Positions 62,168 to 64,000 of a DNA stretch of 64,000 nt are shown here, piece after piece. Each line of letters begins with the position of its first letter. Positions within the stretch are counted from its first letter, which is position 1. A program made the translations under genes and the position numbers. The notes under the pieces are model-generated. The model did no database searches and was not told the DNA's origin. It saw only the letters and a list, made by a program, of their open reading frames with translations. This DNA is from Desulfobotulus mexicanus (GTDB lineage Bacteria > Desulfobacterota > Desulfobacteria > Desulfobacterales > ASO4-4). The DNA is taken from contig NZ_VDMB01000004.1 of assembly GCF_006175995.1 (NCBI RefSeq), forward strand, positions 1 through 64,000, read 5' to 3'.

Positions 62168-63433
62168 ATGCGTCTTTCCACCTTCGGTGAAAAATTCAGT
62201 TCCAAAAGTGGTATACTACAGTTAATGGATGATCTGGGCAATACACTGTCCGGTAAAGGGGATATGGTCATGATGGGAGGCGGCAATCCAGCCCATATTC
62301 CAGAAGTGGAAGAAGCCATGGCCAGACGCTTAAAAAAAATCCATGGAGACAGCGAAGAAATCCGTCGGATGATCGGTATTTATGATCCACCCCAGGGAGA
62401 AAAAAATTTTATAGCAGGTCTTACAGATCTCCTGAACAAGGAATTCGGATGGAATCTTAGCCCGAAGAATATTGCTCTGACCAATGGATCTCAGTCCGCA
62501 TTTTTTCTTCTCTTCAACATGTTTGCAGGCCCATGCCCGGACGGCAAAAAAAGAAAAATTCTGCTGCCCCTGGCACCTGAATACATAGGTTATGCCGATG
62601 CAGGCCTTGTTCCGGATTTTTTCATTTCCTTCAAACCTAAGATAGATTTCCTTGAAAGGCCATTTTTTAAATACCGGATAGATTTTGAAAATCTCCATAT
62701 GTCCGATGAAACCGCAGCCATCTGCGTATCCAGACCCACCAATCCCACAGGTAATGTGCTCACCGATGAAGAGGTGATCACTCTGGATCTGATGGCAAAA
62801 AAAGCAGGTATTCCACTTATTCTGGACAGTGCCTATGGAACTCCTTTTCCAGATATTATTTTTACCCAAGCCAGACCTTTCTGGAATGAAAACATAGTTT
62901 TATGCATGAGTCTTTCCAAACTGGGACTGCCTGCGGCAAGGACGGGTATTGTCATTGCAAGGCAGGAAATTGTCCGTGCCCTTTCCCGGATGAATGCTGT
63001 TATGAATCTTGCGACAGGAAGTTTCGGAGCCATGATGGCCATGGATCTTGTCAGAAGCGGTGAGATTATTTCCTTAAGCCGGAATGTCATTAAGCCCTAC
63101 TACAGAAAGCGGGCCGAAGAAGCTGTGAAACTATTTGAAAAGGCATTGGAAGGTACGGATTTTTTTATCCATAAGCCAGAAGGTGCCATATTTCTCTGGC
63201 TCTGGTTCCGCAACCTTCCCATCAGCAGTCAAAAACTTTATGAAAGGCTCAAGGAAAAAGGCGTCCTGGTGGTGCCAGGCCATTATTTTTTCCCCGGAAT
63301 TGAAGATGAAAACTGGCCCCACCGTCAGGAATGCATACGGGTGAATTACAGCCAGCCTGAAGAGGTGGTAAAAAAGGGAATTGCTATCATTGGTGAAGAG
63401 GTAAGGCGGGCATTCAGTCGAGGGATTGAATAA
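62168..63433 (+). CDS. avtA: Valine-pyruvate aminotransferase
   Basis: 421 residues from ATG at 62168 (AGAGGGG five bases upstream; ATG 62096 is also in frame). Start RLSTFGEKFSSKSGILQLMD and MMGGGNPAHIPEVEEAM match AvtA, followed by IALTNGSQSAFFLL, CVSRPTNPTGNVL and the PLP-lysine segment CMSLSKLGLPAARTGIV. Class I/II PLP enzyme that exchanges the amino group between valine and pyruvate. The 3' end overlaps the convergent recX gene by 20 bases. Confidence 0.93.
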   Translation: MRLSTFGEKFSSKSGILQLMDDLGNTLSGKGDMVMMGGGNPAHIPEVEEAMARRLKKIHGDSEEIRRMIGIYDPPQGEKNFIAGLTDLLNKEFGWNLSPKNIALTNGSQSAFFLLFNMFAGPCPDGKKRKILLPLAPEYIGYADAGLVPDFFISFKPKIDFLERPFFKYRIDFENLHMSDETAAICVSRPTNPTGNVLTDEEVITLDLMAKKAGIPLILDSAYGTPFPDIIFTQARPFWNENIVLCMSLSKLGLPAARTGIVIARQEIVRALSRMNAVMNLATGSFGAMMAMDLVRSGEIISLSRNVIKPYYRKRAEEAVKLFEKALEGTDFFIHKPEGAIFLWLWFRNLPISSQKLYERLKEKGVLVVPGHYFFPGIEDENWPHRQECIRVNYSQPEEVVKKGIAIIGEEVRRAFSRGIE

Positions 63434-63881
63434 AATCCATAATATCCGGGGAAGGAAAGCCTCTGGAAATAAGAAAACGGTAAAGTTTTGCTTTTTTTTT
63501 CAAAGGATTCTTTTCCTGTACCGTGGCAAGTTTACGCAGGGCGGTTCTGGCAAGAATGTTTACGTCTGACTCTTTGAGGGTATTTTCAAGCATTCTTTCT
63601 CCGAGATTATCGGGGATACCGCCTTTGCGTAAATCCACATGGATGCGCAAGGGACCATATCCGGATCGCAGTCCGGATTGAATTATCTGAAAAGCCCTTT
63701 CCTCTTCATCAATATAGCCCTTTTCCATACAGATTTTAAGGGCTGCTTCAGCAGCATGAACCGCAACACCTTTTTTCAAAAGGCGACGGTGAAGTTCCAT
63801 GCGACTGAGATTTCTTCTGCTGAGCATGGACAGGGCCATGGCAAGGGCTTTTTTCTGTTCACCCGATAATTCTTCATTCAC
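63414..63881 (-). CDS. recX: RecX regulatory protein
   Basis: 155 residues of three-helix RecX repeats: SMLSRRNLSRMELHRRLLKK, GYIDEEERAFQII and the central SGYGPLRIHVDLRKGGI. It modulates RecA filaments in recombination. It starts at GTG 63881, which overlaps the stop codon of an upstream gene (sequence GTGA), so the two are translationally coupled. recA is not visible. Confidence 0.9.
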   Translation of the reverse strand: MNEELSGEQKKALAMALSMLSRRNLSRMELHRRLLKKGVAVHAAEAALKICMEKGYIDEEERAFQIIQSGLRSGYGPLRIHVDLRKGGIPDNLGERMLENTLKESDVNILARTALRKLATVQEKNPLKKKAKLYRFLISRGFPSPDIMDFIQSLD

Positions 63882-64000
63882 GGTTTTTTATTGTTCTCAA
63901 ATAATTCCATATAATAATCAAACTGGGCATTGATGAGTTTTTTTCCTGCACTGCGGCAGGCATTCATGCGAAGACCCAGGTCCTGAACCATATCCTTTAC
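63878..64000 (-). CDS. Unidentified gene, C-terminal 40 residues
   Basis: The minus strand is open from the window edge to TGA at 63880-63878. The visible part includes DMVQDLGLRMNACRSAGKK and ends in NNKKP. It looks helical and charged; I do not recognise the family. It is co-transcribed with recX, whose start overlaps its stop. Confidence 0.55.
   Translation of the reverse strand, partial: VKDMVQDLGLRMNACRSAGKKLINAQFDYYMELFENNKKP

Overview
The window reads as a chromosomal segment of a Deltaproteobacterium (Desulfobacterota), most likely an anaerobic sulfate reducer of the Desulfobacterales. This is an inference from gene content, not from a marker gene: very dense multi-sensor signalling, acyl-CoA dehydrogenase and CoA-transferase genes, a PhaR/phasin-like locus, an iron-sulfur/CbiM/HypB nickel cluster, DUF3365 and DUF4389 proteins, and a plant-type DapB. 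Almost all DNA is coding, and base composition is moderate except for a visibly AT-richer methyl-accepting protein gene at 815-2236.

Layout. 1-240: right end of an insertion sequence that has cut a periplasmic solute-binding sensor gene. 815-13342 (minus strand): three chemoreceptors, CheW, a CheA without its P1 phosphotransfer domain, and two small genes carrying a HisKA and an HPt domain that both lack their phosphoacceptor histidine. Downstream are an Ntn-hydrolase gene followed by a decayed duplicate of the HPt gene, a GNAT-methyltransferase fusion, a cupin and an AhpD-like protein. 13670-21008 (plus): two large hybrid kinases flanking an HTH-receiver protein, then a YigZ-family gene. 21873-27649 (minus): an RND efflux operon. 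27811-33066: slyX, pgsA, tRNA-Gly and tRNA-Cys, a DUF503 gene and a third hybrid kinase. 33188-36679: acyl-CoA dehydrogenase and a CoA-transferase with a sigma-54-type promoter.

37149-44460: a sigma factor-like protein without region 2, a divergent YchF, the preQ0/preQ1 operon queD-queE-queC-queF, and a partner-switching module (PP2C phosphatase, anti-sigma kinase, STAS antagonist). 44616-52138: a glycosyltransferase, an NtrC-type regulator with a haem-binding sensor kinase, DapB, and an orphan CheA with intact P1 but an altered kinase N-box. 52476-54494: two phasin-like proteins, PhaR and an RluA-type pseudouridine synthase. 54674-64000: a flavin reductase, ferredoxin-CbiM-HypB, an OmpR-type two-component pair, Lpd, a DUF4389 protein, AvtA, RecX and the end of an unidentified gene.

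The part that best fits an undescribed system is the chemosensory block at 5750-13342. A receptor/CheW/CheA array is encoded with intact ATP-binding motifs but no local phosphorylatable histidine, beside two proteins whose phosphoacceptor positions have become Tyr and Gln. The second CheA at 50462-52138 has the complementary pattern (P1 His present, kinase N-box Asp changed to Gly), so a split-kinase arrangement is possible. Decay of the HisKA/HPt genes is the main competing explanation.
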